A stretch of 64,000 bases of DNA from Pomphorhynchus laevis (GCA_012934845.2 WNNJ02002138.1:1-64000); one strand, 5' to 3'; counted from the stretch's first letter, positions 23,253 through 35,354 are shown. A program made the numbers and translations. Notes: a model not told the origin generated them from the sequence alone.

Positions 23253-23840
23253 ATGGATAAAACTTAAATGATTGACGGGTAGAATATTAAAAAGTAAAAC
23301 TATGAATATATCAAATTATTATATATCGGGAAGGGGGAATAAAGGGTTAGTAAAAGATGTAATATTGTAGTTTATAATATTAATTTGAGTGAAAAGTTTT
23401 AAATATGTGGTAGTATATTCTAAGAAAAACCTTTAAATACTGAGGATATTTGTTTATCGGGAACAGGGGTAAGAGGGGTAAGTAGGGAAGTATTGTTGTT
23501 CATAATAAATTTCACAACATTGATTCGGCTGGGCCAATGTTTAAATATGGAAAAAACTTTAAATGATTGATGTGTAGAATATAAATAAAAACTGATTATA
23601 TCGAATTATTATGTATCGGTAAGGGGGAATATGGAGTTGGTACAAGCTGTAATACATAATGTAGTTCATAATGTAAATTTAGGTGAAAAATTTTAGACAT
23701 GTAATATATTCTAAGGGTAACCTTTGAATACTGCGAATATTTGTTTATCGAGGACATTAGGTAAAAGTGGTTAGTAAGGAATGTATGTTCATAATATATT
23801 TTAATATATTTGATTTATTCATAATATATTATGAATGACA
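23253..23840. repeat. Diverged tandem duplication, ~294-bp unit
   Basis: Two head-to-tail copies starting at about 23253 and 23547. Shared blocks include AAATGATTGA, TATCGG.AAGGGGGAATA, GTGAAAA.TTTTA and ATATTTGTTTATCG. No coding potential was seen. Confidence 0.65.
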
Positions 23841-24254
23841 ATTACCACCAACAACACCAACTTTGAATAAAATTTGTTTAAAACATGTAATACATCGAGC
23901 TGATCGCATGAAGATATAATTGGCGTCTTTATTTAAATTTTTGTTTATCTATATAAACAAAAATTGATTAGTTATTGATTTTATTATTTATTATTTCTAT
24001 TTATTAATGGAAACTTATTGATTTTCTTATATTTTATTTTGAAATAAAAAATAAGGCAGAAATTTCCGCTGGGACGAAAATTTACCGCTTAAAAGTTAAT
24101 ATTTATTTTTATTATTTTGTTGATTTATATATTTATATATTATTTATATATTTATATATTTATTTTATAGTAAACTGATGTTTTATAGTAAGCTAGTTTA
24201 AAATATGTAGTATCTAGTATCTTATTCTAATGCAAAGTATATTATTTATTATTC

Positions 24255-24960
24255 ATAAAAATTTGCCACTTAAGAGTTTAAATTTATTCTTTATATTATT
24301 GTGTTGATTTATATATTTTACTATTTTCTGCTTGATGTTTTTTATAGTAACCTAGTTTAAAATATGTATCTATTAAATTATTTAAATGATTTTGAAGAAA
24401 GCCAATATCATTACATATTGTTGCAATTCTTAAAATTTCATTATTTAATGTATTATATTTTATATTATATGGTATGCATGAATGCTCATGCAAAAATATG
24501 TTTCTTGTAAATTTAAATATGTCATCTTTACGATATAAATTAATAGTAGTTTTAGTTAATGTTAATTTAATATTCATATCTAGATATATTCCTTCTTTAC
24601 CATTAATATTGGTTTTGTTAAGAATAAGGCTTTCTGGATAAATTTGTTCACTAATTGAATAAAAATTATTAGAATTAAATACACATATATCATCAATGTA
24701 ACGAAACATATATTTCGTAAATTAAGAATGAATTATGTCATTCTTTAAGTTGGAAGACAACAAATGACTATAATCTAAGTATTTTTCGATAAATGTTATT
24801 TTAATGAATGAAAAATTCATATATAAAGATATATAAAATATATGAAATTTTTATATGATAAAATTTTTTTAGTTGATGTAAATTTAATGCTTATATCTAG
24901 ATATACACCTTCTTTATCATCATTAGTTTTTTAAGAATAAGGATGAATTTGTTCGCTTAT
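24255..24960 (-). mobile_element. Penelope-like element remnant, RT motif C and thumb
   Basis: An open stretch at 24709-24296 reads MFRYIDDICVFNSNNF (RT motif C), then FTRNIFLHEHSCIPYN and NLIDTYFKLGYYK, the thumb region that follows the YIDD box in PLEs. A partial second copy of the thumb start lies at about 24880-24960. It is truncated at both ends and broken, close in sequence to the remnant at 17870-19200. Confidence 0.75.
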
Positions 24961-25004
24961 TGAAAAACAATCTTGTACATTTAATTTAACTTGATTGCAT
25001 CTGT

Positions 25005-25365
25005 GAGCTAAATTTTCCTAATTGTGGCACGACATTATCCTCACAAGTATTGATCTTATTTTTGATACAGCAGGACGCTACTAATCAGTCTGGGTGGGTC
25101 TCATCAGCTGCTGACCCAGACCTACATTTCACGTTTCGACCCTTATTATCTGCTTTCTCCGTACATTGATGCTGATCGAATTTGAACTCAAGACGTATGT
25201 ATCGCGATTCAACGCTACATCCACTAGACTGGATGCTCAATTGGTGTAGAAATACATTTATGTATATTACTTTAAGAAGGGGATCGTATTCGAATGGTCT
25301 ATTAGAAACCTAACTTATGCGTGTGATCCGCTAGCAGGATCATTGCTTTTAGATCGTTAGAATAC
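25005..25365 (-). mobile_element. tRNA-derived SINE, copy S4
   Basis: Nearly full-length minus-strand copy: 5' end with GATCCTGCTAGCGGATC (about 25350), A box (AGTCTAGTGG), B box (GAGTTCAAATTCG), the body with CAGCAGCTGATGAGACCC and AGCGTCCTGCTG, and the tail near GATGCAATCAAGTT at about 25000. It differs from S1 at many positions in the tRNA-like head but is identical through the CTGATGAG...GTC block. Confidence 0.8.
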
Positions 25366-25369
25366 GATC

Positions 25370-26265
25370 GTTAGAATTTATTTTAAGGTTTTAAGACAGC
25401 TCCATGACTGTATTTTACGTATTTAAACTCGTTAATGTTTACACATTATTTTTACATAGTGAGTGGGTTATATCTCCGACCTGACCGCAGATACATTTTC
25501 ACTGTTAATATGCGGCTAAACCGCAATGGAATTCATTATTGATAAGATAAATTTGTTTATCATTCGAAACTCGATGCGTTAGTTATGACGACGACTCATT
25601 TACTGAAACCGTAATCAATACAATGAATCATTTCAACTTGTAGTTGTTCTCAATTTTAGAAATCCTAGATAGAGTTGTTATTTCTTTTTTTAATTAAAAG
25701 AAATAAGGCATTAGATTCAAGAAGATTAATTAATTCAAAAATTAATTCGTTCAAGGCATTAGATTCTTAAAGTTCATTATTTAAGTTCAGGCTAACCCAA
25801 CTATGCAGCTATTATAGTTATAATTATCCTTAGCATTTATTCCATACCTTCATCCGCTTATATTAGGAATAAAGTTTCCTTTAAATTAAAGATAAATGTA
25901 ATATAAGTGATTAAAAATATCATATATATATTGTTTGTCAATAAATTTATTTAAATAAATATTTATTAAATTATTATAATAATTTATTATATACAAATTA
26001 CATGATTATCCAGCAAATTGTCTCTACTCATGCCAATTTAAAGCTCAACAAAATCTTTAATTTGATAAGCAGTCATTGTATGGTTTCTGTTTTATTTCCA
26101 TCATACCGTCACTTACATAGAGTTGGGTAACCACCTTGATAGTTCTCCCAACCAGTGAGCTTTTCAATCTTGCTTGTAGGCGACGCAATTAGAAGTGATC
26201 AAACCCTTTATCCTGAAAATCCTTCAGTAGAATTTCTATAGTACCACCAAGTTTTCATGGGTATA
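25370..26265. other. AT-rich stretch without recognised gene
   Basis: I see no coding region here. There is low-complexity AT DNA and a few lower-AT patches near 25440-25520 and 26100-26200 that I could not assign. Confidence 0.4.
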
Positions 26266-26269
26266 TTAG

Positions 26270-26870
26270 TGGATGCTCGGTTCACTTAGCAGCTGGTAAA
26301 GTGTATCTCTTCTGCCGGGAGAACATTCGCCAGTTATCTATGGCTGTTTTTCTCGACTTTTCCGCTGCATTTACCTTATTCTCATTCCATTTGTTATCTC
26401 GTCTCTCAGATCCCTTAGATTTCCTCAGAAGATAGTAAAGTGCATCGCTATTACCGGACAATATTTATCAGTTATATGTTGCTGTTTTATCGATTTTTTC
26501 GTTGTCTTTAACCGCATTTATATTCCGGTGCTATATCCTCGAAGTGTTATCTCCTCTCGCAATCCCTCGCTTTGCCTTCTGGAATTGTTAACATTGGAAA
26601 TACTACTGTATCTTAAGCGCCTCTATCAATTGCTGGTGTACCTCAAGACTCTAGCCGCAACAAGATAAAAGATAAAGAGAGACAATCTCAGCCTTCTCAT
26701 CCATTATGACAAATCAACCCCTCCCTTTCTTTACATATGAAGTACGATATATGGATTTCATCATTCTGGTGAAAGATTCAGGACGACATATGATAGCGAG
26801 TTCAAGTGGAAAAGGACATGACGATCTACAGATAAGTATTTCGAAAAATTAGGGCGCTAGAGAACAATTA
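26270..26870 (+). pseudogene. LINE RT fragment, relative of the 44.4-46.1 kb element
   Basis: Plus-strand scrap reading RENIRQLSMAVFLDFSAAF, then in another frame LIPFVISSLRSLRFPQKIV, and later AGVPQDS near 26633. It matches RT motifs A and B of the LINE at 44440-46105. The segment with RQLSMAVFLDF is followed by a diverged second copy (about 26440-26580, NIYQLYVAVL), a tandem duplication. It is heavily decayed. Confidence 0.6.
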
Positions 26871-26876
26871 ATTTTT

Positions 26877-27128
26877 ATGAGAAACCAAGGAACGTGGCCA
26901 AAGGCAACAATGCCATCGAAATTCGACATGGATGTTGATAACACATTATCAGAAGAGCGGAGCGAATCACTGAGAGAGACTCCTATTAAACGTAGACGAC
27001 GGATAGCGAGATCATCACAATTGGTTCCAAGATATAGTTATATAACAAATGTCAAGCGATTGTCGGGCAAATGTGTTGAGAAGGTCAGCAAGGTAGTTCC
27101 AAGTATTAACGATTCGCTGGAAGTATAG
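26877..27128 (+). CDS. Unassigned 83-codon ORF
   Basis: Open from the ATG at 26877 to 27128. The predicted protein is basic, with KRRRRIARSSQ in the middle and an acidic start. I do not recognise it. It may be part of the decayed LINE just upstream, an exon of an unseen gene, or chance: the minus strand is also open across 27038-27128, where LINE H ends. Confidence 0.2.
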   Translation: MRNQGTWPKATMPSKFDMDVDNTLSEERSESLRETPIKRRRRIARSSQLVPRYSYITNVKRLSGKCVEKVSKVVPSINDSLEV

Positions 27129-27129
27129 G

Positions 27130-28185
27130 GATGTTCGTTAATAGCGTAATCCTTATGTTTTTTTAGCATAAACTGATGACCACGAAGTGAGGTTATATCA
27201 TGCGTATGCATTAGCGATCTGAGTGGATGGCGATTGTATTGTAAAATCTGATAAGCTAGGCACCGGTCCGTTTTGTCGAGCATATCGAAGTGATCTCATT
27301 CACAAACTCCAGAGCCGATCCTGATATTCCATATGTCTAACCGCTTTTACCATTTTAGTTGCTGATCGGAAGACTGACTCTAGATTATTGCGTTCTCGTA
27401 AGGTGATTGGGTAACAGGCCGACGAAGCATATAGGAGGATGTTCAAAATAAGTGCTTGTGAGATTGTTTTGAAGCATAAGATGCCAATATGAACAAGAGC
27501 TCGGCGAATCAGGCCGATGACTCTTCTCACTTTGGAACATGTAGTGTCAGTATGTAAACGTGTCGATAAGTTAGAACATGCATAAACACCTAAATCTATG
27601 TATGGGTTTGTCCTAAGAAAAACACTGCTGTTTATATGATAAATATGAGCTGACTCGGCCGGACGTCTTAATATGCAAATGTAGGCACACATTTTCAAAT
27701 TAAATAATAGCCCGTTCAAAATCGACTAATCATTTATGGTGTTAATATCATACTGCAAGATATCTACATCTGAGTCCAAAACTCTGGGGCGCCAGATTTT
27801 TAAATCATCAGCATAGAGAACACACTCAGATCTATGTTTAAGAATGAGATCGTTAATGTATGTGCTAAAAAGAACTGGACCGAGTACAGTTCCCTGAGGT
27901 ACTCCAAAATTTGTAGGGAAGCGATCATATAATTCGTCGTTTACCCTTACGAAGCAATGACGGTCAGACAGAAATTCAGTAATCCAGCGAACTAAACACT
28001 CATCAAGGTGGATATTGCGCAGTTTTTGAATTAAAATGCAAGACTGTATTAAATGCCTTAGATAAGTCGAAGAATATGGCGTCAACCGGAATGCCAGAAT
28101 CATAATATCCGAAGTACGCTGGGAAGCAATATCTGCAGTAGGCATTGCCAAAGAATATGGAGGCGCTGCTACACTACCTGAGAAT
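27130..28185 (-). pseudogene. LINE H RT C-terminal part (CR1/Jockey group)
   Basis: Minus-strand RT from motif A to the C-terminus: AIFFDLSKAFN near 28085 in one frame, then DECLVRWITEFLSDRHCFVR, GVPQGTVLGPVLF and YADDLKIW near 27800, followed by the thumb (27719-27300) and a trailing piece. At least three frame changes or stops separate the pieces. The RT fingers and the endonuclease are absent; the sequence switches to LINE C at about 28185. Confidence 0.78.
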
Positions 28186-30100
28186 TCTGAGTTGGTAAGT
28201 TGTTTTCATCATGTGACAGTCTTTAATTGGTTCCTACTACGTACCATATGCAACTCCTTGCAGCATAAAATCATCACTTCATTCAACTCTAAGACTCTCT
28301 GGCATACTTTTAACTCAATCATTGCTCGCTCCTCTTCGCCGTGCAACATCAATGCCAATGATTATTCGTCATTTCTCCAGACTAAAGTATCCACGTTGCT
28401 CTCTCACACCCCGGTCTCCATCCTATCCCACTCTGCCCCGCCTAGCCTCATCCTTCCGGAACTCTTTCATCTTCTCCCAGTCTCACCTACAGAAGTATCA
28501 TCTGTCCTCATGTCCTTGCCCAACAAAACCTCACCTGCCGATCCCCTGCCTACTCACATATTAAAATCTATATGCTCATCGATATGGTCATTTCTCACAA
28601 CCTTGTTTAACTCGCCCATCCGCAGTCGTATCTTCCCTTCACACTGGAAATCCGCAATCGTTCGTCCCCTCCTTAAGAAACAATCGCTCGACCCCTCCCT
28701 TCCTTCTAGCTATCGCCCTATTTCACTACTCCCTACTCTTTCTAAGCTCTTAGAACGCCTCATCTTAATACAAATCAACGCTTATCTCTCCTCATCCAAT
28801 CTCTACCCTCCTTTCCAATATGGTTCCGCTCTAATCACTCGACAGAAATCGCATGCATAAAAGTGTACAACGACTTACTCATTTCTCGAGACAAGGCTCT
28901 ATATAGTGTTCTCATCTCCCTCGACCTCTCCTCCGCATTCGACATTGTCGACCACTCCGTCCTCCTTTCTCGCCTTCGCTATGATTACGGCTTTTCCTCC
29001 TCCGTAGCATGGTTCGCCTCATATCTATCCGACCGTTCCTTTCGCGTCTGTTCTAATTCATCATCCTCCCCTCCCATCCCTATTTTTTGCGGGGTTCCAC
29101 AAGGTTCAGTCCTAGGTCCCCTGCTTTTCTCTCTTCTGCTTGGCGATCTATCTCCGTTTATCAAACCTTACTCCTTTAAGGTCATGCAATATGCCGATGA
29201 CATTCTAATCTATGCTCATGCACCCGCACATCGCATACACGATATCGGCATTTCTGCCTCCAACTGTCTTTCTTCTATCTACAAACGTCTCTCAAATCTC
29301 CATCTCGTTCTAAACCCCGAAAAGTCCAATATAATGTGGATCCTCCCCCGTAAGCCAAACATATCTCCTCCCACTGTATATTTTGCCTCATCGATCATCC
29401 CCATAGTCCACAATCTCACTTTCTTAGGCTTCCATTTCGATGATCACCTTTCCCTTAAACCCCTCGTCCGTGACAAGGTCCGCTCATCTAACTTAATTCT
29501 CCGTGACATCCGCCGTATCCGCCCCCTTATCGACTTCCGTTCTTGTACGTCTCTTCTTTCATCGCTTCTTTTCCCTAAAATCGATTACTGCCTTAGCCTT
29601 TTCGCCAATTCTCCAAAATCCATCATCCTACCCCTACAACGAATAATCAACACCGCCGTTCGAGTGTTCTTTCGTCTCCGTCGCTTCGACCACACATCCA
29701 CATATTTTGCCCAACTCTCCTGGCCCACCATCCACATCCGCATCAAACTCCGCCTTCTTCTCGTTACCTTTCGTCTCATCGCTGTCGGCTCCCCATCGTT
29801 CATCAACCTTCCTTTCTTAGACGATACTCGCCCTACCTCGCTATCGCTTCGTTCCTGTCATACCTTCTTACTCCACGTTCCTAATTACTCCAACAACTAC
29901 GGTCTCCGATCCTTCCTCGTCGCCGCCTCACTCGCCTGGAATCAACTCCCTCTCGACGTCCGCCGCGCCCCCTCCTTTATCACATTCAAACACCTCCTCC
30001 GTTCACACCTTCTCGACACCTGATTCACAGTCTTGTTTTTTGTGGTCATATAAGCGTGCGCTGGCACGCATTTGCCACGTTAAAATAAATCCTTTTTTTA
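28186..30100 (+). mobile_element. LINE C, L2/Crack-like LINE, 5'-truncated
   Basis: A pyrimidine-rich + strand element, clearly less AT-rich than its surroundings, lying within LINE H. It begins just upstream of the RT, so it lacks the endonuclease, and ends with a short 3' UTR (TATAAGCGTGCGCTGGCACG, then ATTTGCCACG) and a T-rich tail at about 30100. The same 3' tail is found alone at 35835, 36241 and, inverted, at 55085. Confidence 0.82.
28192..30023 (+). pseudogene. LINE C ORF2 reverse transcriptase, one frameshift
   Basis: RT of L2/Crack type. Present are SPADPLPTHILKSICSS, WKSAIVRPLLKK and SSYRPISLLPTLSKLLERL, then SLDLSSAFDIVDHSVLLSRL, GVPQGSVLGPLLFSLLLGDL and the catalytic QYADD at about 29190. 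The thumb region with LTFLGFHFDDHLSL and PKIDYCLSLFANSPKS is typical of L2-like elements, which often read LDYCNSL here. One nucleotide is missing near 28822 (GGTTCCGC), breaking the frame between QYG and FRSNHSTE. Otherwise it is open to the stop at 30023. Confidence 0.85.
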
Positions 30101-30102
30101 AG

Positions 30103-31330
30103 CTAGTTCCGATTTTGCCATTGATAACGTGTACGATCAGCGGGGTCCAGGTCTCTAAGAATACGGATGCCGGAACCTTTCAGGTGAAATAAATTACGAT
30201 GTATGAGCTGCACAATTTCACATGAAATAAACACAATTTTGAGGAGGCGTGGCCGATCATTGGCGGACGAAGGGGCACTACCTAGCCGGAAGACAGCTCT
30301 GAGATGCATATCTCTCACAGCTTCACAAGATGATGATCCATTTAAGACAGTCGTTAGAATAGATCGGACATGGATTAAGTCATCATCAATTCTGACCTGA
30401 TTATTTAGGGCATCGGATTCCTTAATGTTAGCAATTAAAATGCATTTGTTTCTATCACAAGCAACATTTGAACGGGGTCTGTTTGAACGACCAGTACTAT
30501 GTACAAGGGTACGATTGTGCTTTTCGTGAGAAGCACTAATTCAATATACCTTAACAGATTGCGTGTTATGAGATAGTTGGTTTATACGAATTGCGGGAGT
30601 TTGGGATCTATCAAATGACCGGATAGGCAGAGTTTTGTCGTTGTTTATAGCCGTTTCAGTCATATAACTGGTCGGTCTAACTACAAGAGGCCCACTATTG
30701 TTATCGAGACCGTCTGTTCGCCAATATTCATCGGCATATGTTGATCTCTTCCAAGAATGTCATCACAAAAATCGATTGGTTGCAAACAGTATATCGAACA
30801 GTATCATTTGTTTGGCTTGTCAAACATGACGTGACACTGAATCTAGCTGGGCGTAGGAACTATTTGGTGATGGTAGCCTGTTACCCGATTGCAACGAACA
30901 TACTTGTCTCTAAAGTTCAAGAACGTTTGTCTGTAAAGTAGCTGCGTAAAATCCACAAATAAAATCTTTATCAAGAAAATTGACAGGTAGTTGACGTGGT
31001 ATCTACACAGTGGTACAAACAGGACATTGTGAATTAGAACATTTAATGTCACGGTGACTACTTCCGTCTGTAGATGATATGTCCTGGGACATATCAACAG
31101 AATTGGCCCGCAAGGCTTGCTCGTTTTTGGACCGACTTTCATGTTATCTTACTAAACGCTCACTGTCATCATCTCGCTTAGAAGAAACAACAGCTGCTTT
31201 ACGTGGCCGACCTCTTGTCATTTGTAATTTCGTTCCTCGTTGTTTTGTGTTCTTGCAGAGGTTGTCAATGTATGTTTTTAAATTGTATGATATTTATTGT
31301 AAGTAGTTGGTTATCAAGAAGTAATTAAAC
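30103..31330 (-). pseudogene. LINE H ORF1 (PHD-like finger protein), broken
   Basis: Minus-strand ORF1 of the CR1/Jockey-group LINE. The start near 31213 reads MTRGRPRKAAVV, then CSNSQCPVCTTV and KDFICGFYAAT, a decayed version of the finger in LINEs A, B and E. The C-terminal part (30318-30103) reads RPRLLKIVFISC and IRILRDLDPADR. It holds several stops and shifts, and the last part of the domain is missing where LINE C begins. Confidence 0.72.
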
Positions 31331-31429
31331 AGGTTCCAACTGTAGAGATTGTTTTAATTTGTTTCATCTTGCGGCACATCAATCTATACATGTATATATT
31401 CTTTAAATCCAAGAAATTTTTTTATCGTT

Positions 31430-31745
31430 TCAATACCAATATTAATTTTAAATTCTAGCTTGATATAAATTATATAAAATTTTATATAAAATATAAAAAA
31501 TAAATAAATTTTATATAATTATATATAATTATATAATTAGCAGTACATAGCAGTTCCTTCTGATGACCTATATTCCTTATTCTTATACATAGGATCTTAT
31601 TTATCGGTCAATTCATAAAAATTGATTTTAATTTAAAATATCAATTTTTAATTCTAGCTTGATATAAATTATATAAAATTTTATATAAAATTATCAAACT
31701 ATTTATAATTATTTATTATTTAATTATTTAAATAATAATTCCAAA
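31430..31745 (-). repeat. AT-rich dispersed repeat, reverse copies
   Basis: Two partial reverse copies of the AT-rich family. The better one, 31545-31745, has AGCAGTTCCTTCTGATGACC and TTATTCTTATACAT followed by GTCAATTCATAAAAATTGA. Confidence 0.65.
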
Positions 31746-32929
31746 ATTAAAAATTACAGTATGGAAATAGAGTAAAGAATTGAGCGAAATAAAATTTATT
31801 ACAAAATGTAACGATTTCGGTGCGACGATAAACAAACTATCTGTGTGATCGTTTCTCACTGCAATAAATGCGTTTCGGTGGTATCAATGATTGACCTTGC
31901 CTTGATGTCAAAATTGTCGTTGTCGCAAGTGGTTGATTGCTTAACTTCATTGTCCTTGAAAATACGCAATATCGTAAACGATAAAAATTAAAAATCGGTT
32001 TCTCTTCGAACAAACATGTATATATAATGTGTTGGCTATAAACATGGTTAAGTTCACAAATGTTCACAAATTGAGCATTACTCATATATTGTTAATTAGA
32101 GCAAGATCTACATTTATAAAAATTAAAAATAAACATCACTTGCTTTAGCGATGTCCAGTAAAGGCTTGTTCGGGATTTGCGAAAGTTTGCTTGCGCGTAC
32201 AAAATAGCATATACTATTACCAATTATGAATGAACTCAGATAAAATACAAGTTCGCGTTATTTAAGTTGTGTTTTAAATGACGTCATTTAAGTTGTTTTA
32301 TTTTTAATTTCAATTTTAAATTTTAACTTTATATAAATTATATAAAATCTTATCAATTATTTATTATTTAATTATTTAATTTTTATTTATCATTATTTTT
32401 AATTTATTAATAATATAAAATACGTGGACTCGGTTAGCTAATCTGATTTATTCGACTACCGTCACATTAATTTGTCCATTCGAATCAAATTTATGATATG
32501 ACTAATTTGCTGTCTGCAAATGACTAAATAGCTAACGAAACACCAGTTCATTTATACATAAAACCTAGTTTACAATAGCTTGGACTTTAATAAATTTAAT
32601 ATGTTAAACGTCAGTCTTTTAAAACTATTCAAAGTTTAAAGTTGTTTTTATTAATTCCTCCTAGAATATCTCAAAATGCTGGATATGCTCATAATTTATT
32701 ATATGCTCCTATATTATTAATAATATAGAAGCTTAATATATGATATCATTTTATTACATAAAATAATATTAAATTATATATTATTAATATTATTAATATT
32801 ATTAATATTATTAATATTAAATAATAATATTTAATTATATTAAAAATATAATTAAGAAAAATATGTTGCAAAATTTTCAAAGTTATTTCATATAAATATG
32901 AAATATTTATATGAATTATAATTTCATAT
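31745..32929. other. AT-rich intergenic stretch with one more repeat copy
   Basis: No gene is supported. A reverse AT-rich family copy lacking its 3' block lies at about 32285-32460 and ends with ACGTGGACTCGGTTAGCT. The rest is low-complexity AT DNA with TTAATA runs near 32780-32830. Confidence 0.5.
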
Positions 32930-33583
32930 AAATTTCATATTCAATAATATGAAATATTTAATATAAATATGAAATTTATTGGATTAATTAAATGAAAATT
33001 TATTAAAACAATTTTTATGTTTTTATCCGATAAGAAATTTATTTTTTAACTGACAATATAATATATTAGTGATTATCGTACAATTTTTGTAAGCTAAATT
33101 CATTATAGCTTAAATTAAATGAAATTTCATTCGTGAACATTCCGATTGATGCAGCTTTGAATTAAAAATCCATGTTTCAGTAATTTCGAATAGTTGTTTT
33201 CCATTCGGTAAATTAAAGCTCGCTACTTATACGAGATTTTTATAGTCGCCTTTAGTAAATTTCATATTCAATAATATGAAATATTTAATATAAATATGAA
33301 ATTTATTGGATTAATTAAATGAAAATTTATTAAAACAATTTTTATGTTTTTATCCGATAAGAAATTTATTTTTTAACTGACAATATAATATATTAGTGAT
33401 TATCGTACAATTTTTGTAAGCTAAATTCATTATAGCTTAAATTAAATGAAATTTCATTCGTGAACATTCCGATTGATGCAGCTTTGAATTAAAAATCCAT
33501 GTTTCAGTAATTTCGAATAGTTGTTTTCCATTCGGTAAATTAAAGCTCGCTACTTATACGAGATTTTTATAGTCGCCTTTAGT
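32930..33583. repeat. Perfect 327-bp tandem duplication
   Basis: 32930-33256 is repeated as 33257-33583 with no difference that I can see by eye. The unit is AT-rich and has no ORF. It is either a very recent duplication or an assembly artefact. Confidence 0.88.
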
Positions 33584-34640
33584 GGCAGTGACAAACGCCT
33601 TATAAGATTCTTAATTGCGCAGCACCTTCGCCAAAATGGTTACTTAGCTTTTTCGGATTATCGACGTTGCGGCTGAAACCCGCGTCCTCTAGCCTCGCAC
33701 TTTCGATGAGTTATTGGGTAAATAGTGTTTTGTGGGTCCACTAATTTCTTATAATTGTTGCATAATTAAAAAATACGTAAAATTAATTATTAAAATGTTA
33801 TTGTGTGAATGTGTAATAAAGTCAGAATATTTATGTAGAATCTAGCTGTAAAATGGTTTAAAAACTTGGAATGATATAAATTAACCAAAATAATTAATAG
33901 TTTCTTATGTAAAAATTATGAGAAACGCTTTCTCCTCTTCTTTCTTAAGTACTAACAAGTTTGGTTGAATATACACTACGGATGCGTTCGCTATGCTTCA
34001 TACAATGTGTTTTGGATATCACCTTAACTATTCAATGGTTTTGACAATTAAACACCGGAGGAATCCGTAACGTTTAGAAGACAAACAATGAGCATTTGTT
34101 TTCATTCATGTTGGAATTTATATTTCGCATTCGTTACATATATCCTGCTTAATATAATTCCGTGTTAAGCCAAGGCTAATTACAACAAATAGGGGTGTTT
34201 CTGATCTGTCGCACCTTCGGGCGATTTCTAGGGAAGATGACGTCATTCTCATCGAGGATGTGACTAGTACTGCGAGATCAATCTCTTTTCGAACAGCGTA
34301 GATTTGGTGATTATTCTGATCAAACGATAAATTAATACCATAAATATTATTTAGATACTGGTTTATTACAGTGGCTATTGTGGATATACATCCACTTACA
34401 TTTTATCAATAATTATATATAATATTAATATATTAATATTATTTAACATTAAAATCGCAATGTTTGTTTTATAATTTTTTTGTGTATAAAGCGTTGATTG
34501 GTCTAGCTTTTACTAAAAATTAAAAATTGGAAACGAAATAAATAGCAATTACAACCATGTGTAATCTAATTAATAGTTTAAATTAATTTATACATTAATT
34601 TATAATTAATAATTCAATGTTATTAAATATACGAATATTG
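33584..34640. other. Intergenic sequence without recognised gene
   Basis: There is no long ORF or known motif. Two less AT-rich patches (33585-33720 and 34190-34310) hold no open frame of note. Given its position 3' of the UPF0729 gene, part may be that gene's downstream region. Confidence 0.4.
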
Positions 34641-34651
34641 TTTGTAAGAAA

Positions 34652-34843
34652 TTAGCGACGAATAGCATTTACCGATTCTTCAATATCACTATCTTTACTC
34701 TTATCCTTAATTGCTTTTGTCAGGCCTAATTGAATTCCAATGAAGTCAATTGCGGTCATTATCGGTCTTATCAGGAAAGGTTGAATTAACTTTATCCAAG
34801 CAAGCAATAGCAATGGCCAAACCACACATGCAATACATACCAT
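34652..34843 (-). CDS. UPF0729 (C18orf32-like) small membrane protein
   Basis: 63 codons starting MVCIACVVWPLLLLAWIKL and continuing QPFLIRP. The invariant MVCI-x-C start, a hydrophobic segment at residues 5-20 and a basic, charged tail match the UPF0729 family (human C18orf32, 76 residues), small ER or lipid-droplet-associated proteins of unclear function. The ATG follows directly on GTTATTTTACAG on the minus strand, an ideal splice acceptor, so the 5' UTR is probably in an upstream exon and all coding sequence in this one. There are no transposon features inside. Confidence 0.75.
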   Translation of the reverse strand: MVCIACVVWPLLLLAWIKLIQPFLIRPIMTAIDFIGIQLGLTKAIKDKSKDSDIEESVNAIRR

Positions 34844-35354
34844 CTGTAAAATAACATACCGATTTATCGTAATAAGGCAAAAGCATAAACTTTCTTCTAT
34901 TTACTACTGAAATGTATAGTTTTACATAAATTTAATAGATTTAATTCATAAATTAATTAATACTTAAATATAATAAAAATAAAAGGTATAAAATTAAAAA
35001 ATTCATAATAAATTAATTTATATTATAAAATTAATAAATTGTAAATTTATTACTAATTTTTCGTATTTAAATTATTATTTTATAAATTCAAGTATAACTT
35101 ATATTTTTTGTCGATATAAATACTATTGCTCTTTAACTATAATTCAAAATTTCTCAAATATTGCCGAATTCGATTATTGCTTTAAAATTTGAGCTCTTTC
35201 CAAATTAAAGAATTTTAAATAAAGAAAAATGTTTTAAGATTCGGTTATCTCCGAATCTTATCTCCGTCCATAGCAGAGTTAACCGCCATGGCCGGTCCTA
35301 AGTCCGTGCTGAGAAAGAAGAAGGGTAGTATAAACAATACAAGTGTATCAATTA

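Larger units (their letters stand above)
21803..24086. repeat. Pair of ~50-bp inverted repeats enclosing a mariner
   Basis: The stretch at about 21803-21857 (AAATTTCTGCCTTAATTTTT core) reappears inverted at about 24033-24086 (AAGGCAGAAATTTCC core) with roughly three-quarters identity. The pair encloses the mariner and a diverged tandem repeat. It may mark the ends of an older non-autonomous DNA element into which the mariner landed. No transposase of its own is visible. Confidence 0.5.
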
